DNA of 6,338 bases from an uncultured Clostridia bacterium (GTDB taxonomy: Bacteria > Bacillota > Clostridia > Christensenellales > Borkfalkiaceae): assembly GCA_946637575.1 (NCBI GenBank), contig CAMPBJ010000063.1, positions 1 through 6,338 of the forward strand, read 5' to 3'. The notes beneath the pieces are model-generated. The model was not told the DNA's origin and did not search any database. It saw only the letters and a program-made list of their open reading frames with translations. The translations under genes and the position numbers were made by a program. Positions 4,147 through 6,338 of the stretch are shown here, piece after piece; position 1 is the stretch's first letter; each line of letters opens with the position of its first letter.

Positions 4147-6338
4147 TCACGATACCGCCGACTCCAAAAACGCCCGCATTTTTTTAAGCATTTCGTCGTT
4201 CGATTCGTGTTCTCTTTTAAACTCTATCCTCGGCGCGCTCGCCATAGAAAGCGATATTCCTTCCCCGTTTTCGTCCATCGCTTTTTTAAGCCCGACGTTT
4301 GAAAACGATTTAAGCGACCGGAACTCTATATAAGACGCTTTCTTTTCCACTACGACCCTTTTCGCCTTTATCCTTGCCGCAAGAAACTTTACGACCGCGA
4401 TGTCGATAAGCGACGCAGTCTCTTCGGGGATCTTACCGTAAGCGTCCTTTAAGTTCTTTATCAAATCCTTTTCGGCGGAGAAAGAGTTTATCTCGGCTAT
4501 TTCCTTGTACGCGTCCATACGCGAACCGACGCTCTCTATATAATTTTCGGGGATAAACGCGGAAACCCTTACGTCGAGTTCGGGAACAACGGTCTCTTCG
4601 CCAGATAACTGTTCCTTCAATAATTTTGAATAGAGTTCGTACCCTATTTTATCCATATGTCCGTGCTGTTCCGCGCCTAAAACGTTACCCGCACCGCGGA
4701 TCTCCAAGTCCCTCATCGCGACCTTTATTCCGCTGCCCATTTCGGCGAATTCGGTTATCGCGTTAAGTCTTTCGTAAGCCGTCGCCGTCAGTATCTTGTC
4801 CCGCTTATACGTAAAGTACGCGTACGCAAGGTTCTCGCCCCTTCCGACTCTGCCCTTTAACTGATAAAGCGTGGAAAGCCCCATCGTGTCCGCGTCTATC
4901 ACGACGAGTGTGTTGGCGCGCGGAAGATCGATGCCGTTTTCTATTATCGTGGTGGAAACGAGCACGTCGTACTCCCCGCGGTAAAACTTCATCACGTTGT
5001 CTTCCAAAACTTTTTCTTCCATACGCCCGTGCGTTACGGCGACGCGGGCGGTGGGTACGAGTTTTTTTACCTTTTCCGCAAATGTATATATGCTCTCCAC
5101 TCTGTTATAGAGTACGAACGCCTGTCCGCCTCGCCCGAGTTCGCGCGAAAGAGCGTCCTTTATTATCCCGTCCGTCTCTTCGGTAACGAAAGTCTGAACG
5201 GGCAGCCTGTTTTTAGGGGGCGTGTTTATCGTGCTTATCGGTCTTATGCCCGAAAGGGATAAGTGCAACGTTCTCGGTATGGGCGTCGCGGTGAGCGTTA
5301 AAGTGTCTACGTTCTTTTTTAAAAGTTTTATCTTTTCCTTATGTTCTACGCCGAAACGCTGTTCTTCATCAAGTATCAAAAGCCCCAGATCCTTAAACGC
5401 TACGTCCGACGATAACAGTCGGTGCGTTCCTATCAGAAGGTCTATTTCGCCCTTGGCGGTCTTGTCTAAAATGTCTTTCTGCTCTTTTTTGCTCCTGAAA
5501 CGGTTAAGGCAGGCTATTCTTACCCCGAACCCCTCGAACCGCTTTTTCGCAGTAGAATAGTGCTGTTCGGTAAGGATCGTCGTAGGGGCGAGCATGGCGA
5601 CCTGTTTGCCGTTCGATACGGCGATAAACGCCGAACGGAGTGCGATTTCGGTCTTTCCGAACCCCACGTCTCCGCAAACGAGCCTGTCCATTATTCTGCC
5701 CTTTTCCATATCCGAAAGAATATCGCTCTCCGCCGTCTTCTGATCCGGAGTGTCTTCGAACTCGAACCCGTCGCGGAACAATTCGTAAAGTTCGCCGTCA
5801 ACCTCGAACTTGAAGCCCTTTTCAGCCTCCCGCTCGGAGTAGAGTTTTTTTAAATCGAAAGACATCTTTTTGATGCTCTCTTTTGCGCGCGCTTTAATCT
5901 TTTCGAACTCTTTTCCGCCGATCTTGGAGAGTTTAGGGTGTTTTTCGCTGCCTAAATACCGCGTTAAAACGTCCATCTGCTCCACGGGGATATAGAGAAT
6001 ATCTCCGCCGCCGTACTCCACGGCGATATAGTCCTTCGTTCCCTCGGTGGAAGATATCTTCTTGTCCCCTAAAACCCTGCCGACGCCGTGTGTTTCGTGA
6101 ACGCAGTAATCTCCCGCGGTCGGCGCGGTAAAGAACTCGTTGCGCTTTAATTTTTTGCCCGTTTCGGACTTGGGTTTTGCAAGTATGTTCCCGCTGCCTA
6201 TAAAGACGACGCCGTCGTCTTTTATAATAAATCCCGACTCTGCGGGGCCGGTAAGAAGCGTTACCCCGCCGGATATTTCTCGATCTATTTTAGACGATAT
6301 TTTTCTTATTTCCAGATCGTATGCAAGCATCTCCGCGT
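4147..6338 (-). CDS. mfd: Transcription-repair coupling factor Mfd, partial (C-terminal 729 residues)
   Basis: Mfd is a cytoplasmic ATP-driven DNA translocase that pushes RNA polymerase off DNA lesions and recruits UvrA. The frame stays open through the right edge, so the ATG at 6330 is internal. Full Mfd is about 1100-1200 residues, so roughly 400 N-terminal residues (the UvrB-like part) are missing. Counting from that Met: the RNA polymerase-interacting CarD-like domain begins with GDYCVHETHGVGRVLG (73-88); Walker A GDVGFGKTE is at 220-228; the DEEQ box at 321-324; ATPIPRT at 348-354; TTIIENGIDLP at 460-470; motif VI QLKGRVGR at 490-497; the RecG-like translocation motif around MGSGIKVAMRDLEIRGAGN (531-549) and AEQHGHMDKIGYELY (553-567); and the C-terminal TRCF domain at about 585-690. 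Two oddities are GIRP where the family has GIRD (361-364) and LKGRVGR where LRGRVGR is usual. The stop at 4147 is followed by a 125-bp gap without a convincing terminator. Confidence 0.97.
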   Translation of the reverse strand, partial: AEMLAYDLEIRKISSKIDREISGGVTLLTGPAESGFIIKDDGVVFIGSGNILAKPKSETGKKLKRNEFFTAPTAGDYCVHETHGVGRVLGDKKISSTEGTKDYIAVEYGGGDILYIPVEQMDVLTRYLGSEKHPKLSKIGGKEFEKIKARAKESIKKMSFDLKKLYSEREAEKGFKFEVDGELYELFRDGFEFEDTPDQKTAESDILSDMEKGRIMDRLVCGDVGFGKTEIALRSAFIAVSNGKQVAMLAPTTILTEQHYSTAKKRFEGFGVRIACLNRFRSKKEQKDILDKTAKGEIDLLIGTHRLLSSDVAFKDLGLLILDEEQRFGVEHKEKIKLLKKNVDTLTLTATPIPRTLHLSLSGIRPISTINTPPKNRLPVQTFVTEETDGIIKDALSRELGRGGQAFVLYNRVESIYTFAEKVKKLVPTARVAVTHGRMEEKVLEDNVMKFYRGEYDVLVSTTIIENGIDLPRANTLVVIDADTMGLSTLYQLKGRVGRGENLAYAYFTYKRDKILTATAYERLNAITEFAEMGSGIKVAMRDLEIRGAGNVLGAEQHGHMDKIGYELYSKLLKEQLSGEETVVPELDVRVSAFIPENYIESVGSRMDAYKEIAEINSFSAEKDLIKNLKDAYGKIPEETASLIDIAVVKFLAARIKAKRVVVEKKASYIEFRSLKSFSNVGLKKAMDENGEGISLSMASAPRIEFKREHESNDEMLKKMRAFLESAVS

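Noticed and set aside
4908..5853. Several plus-strand open frames inside mfd
   Set aside because: They lie opposite the conserved Mfd helicase motifs and show Arg/Ser-rich or low-information translations typical of antisense frames.
6328..6330. ATG as the true start of a short 727-residue Mfd
   Set aside because: The codons before it (GAG, GCG) keep the frame open to the window edge, and Mfd normally has a further N-terminal part; a short gene cannot be excluded without upstream sequence.

Overview
All genes in this window are read from the minus strand. In transcription order (right to left) they are: the C-terminal two thirds of the transcription-repair coupling factor Mfd (cut by the right edge), a large PrsA/SurA-like lipoprotein, a small DEDDh 3'-5' exonuclease, an AEC-family membrane transporter, a tRNA-Gln(CUG), and the N-terminal half of a CapA-like protein (cut by the left edge). 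Coding density is high. No stretch over 300 bases lacks a gene, and no mobile element, CRISPR array or long repeat is visible.

The organism is most likely a low-to-moderate GC Gram-positive bacterium of the Clostridia type (Bacillota). The evidence is strong AGGAG ribosome sites, a lipoprotein-type foldase directly after mfd (from memory, an order typical of Clostridia) and Clostridia-like Mfd motifs. I cannot narrow it further from sequence alone.

Region by region: 4147-6338 is mfd. The 125-bp gap at 4022-4146 holds a good promoter candidate (TTGCAA, 17-bp spacer, TATACT) and a perfect 8-bp inverted repeat at the predicted transcript start, just before the lipoprotein ribosome site. Positions 672-4021 hold a tight set of three genes (lipoprotein, exonuclease, transporter) with gaps of 20 and 12 bases, probably one transcript. 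The tRNA at 582-657 starts 14 bases after the transporter stop codon, and a perfect TATAAT box overlaps that stop. A perfect 12-bp GC-rich hairpin begins at the last base of the tRNA CCA end, and the capA-like gene starts 23 bases beyond it.

The genes do not form one obvious pathway. Mfd acts in DNA repair, the lipoprotein probably helps fold exported proteins, the exonuclease is an uncharacterised DnaQ-fold nuclease, and the transporter moves an unknown small organic anion. I do not see a clear new system. The points most worth a second look are the palindrome at the lipoprotein transcript start, the unusual Mfd helicase motif residues, the enlarged and diverged foldase, and the tRNA/hairpin/capA junction.
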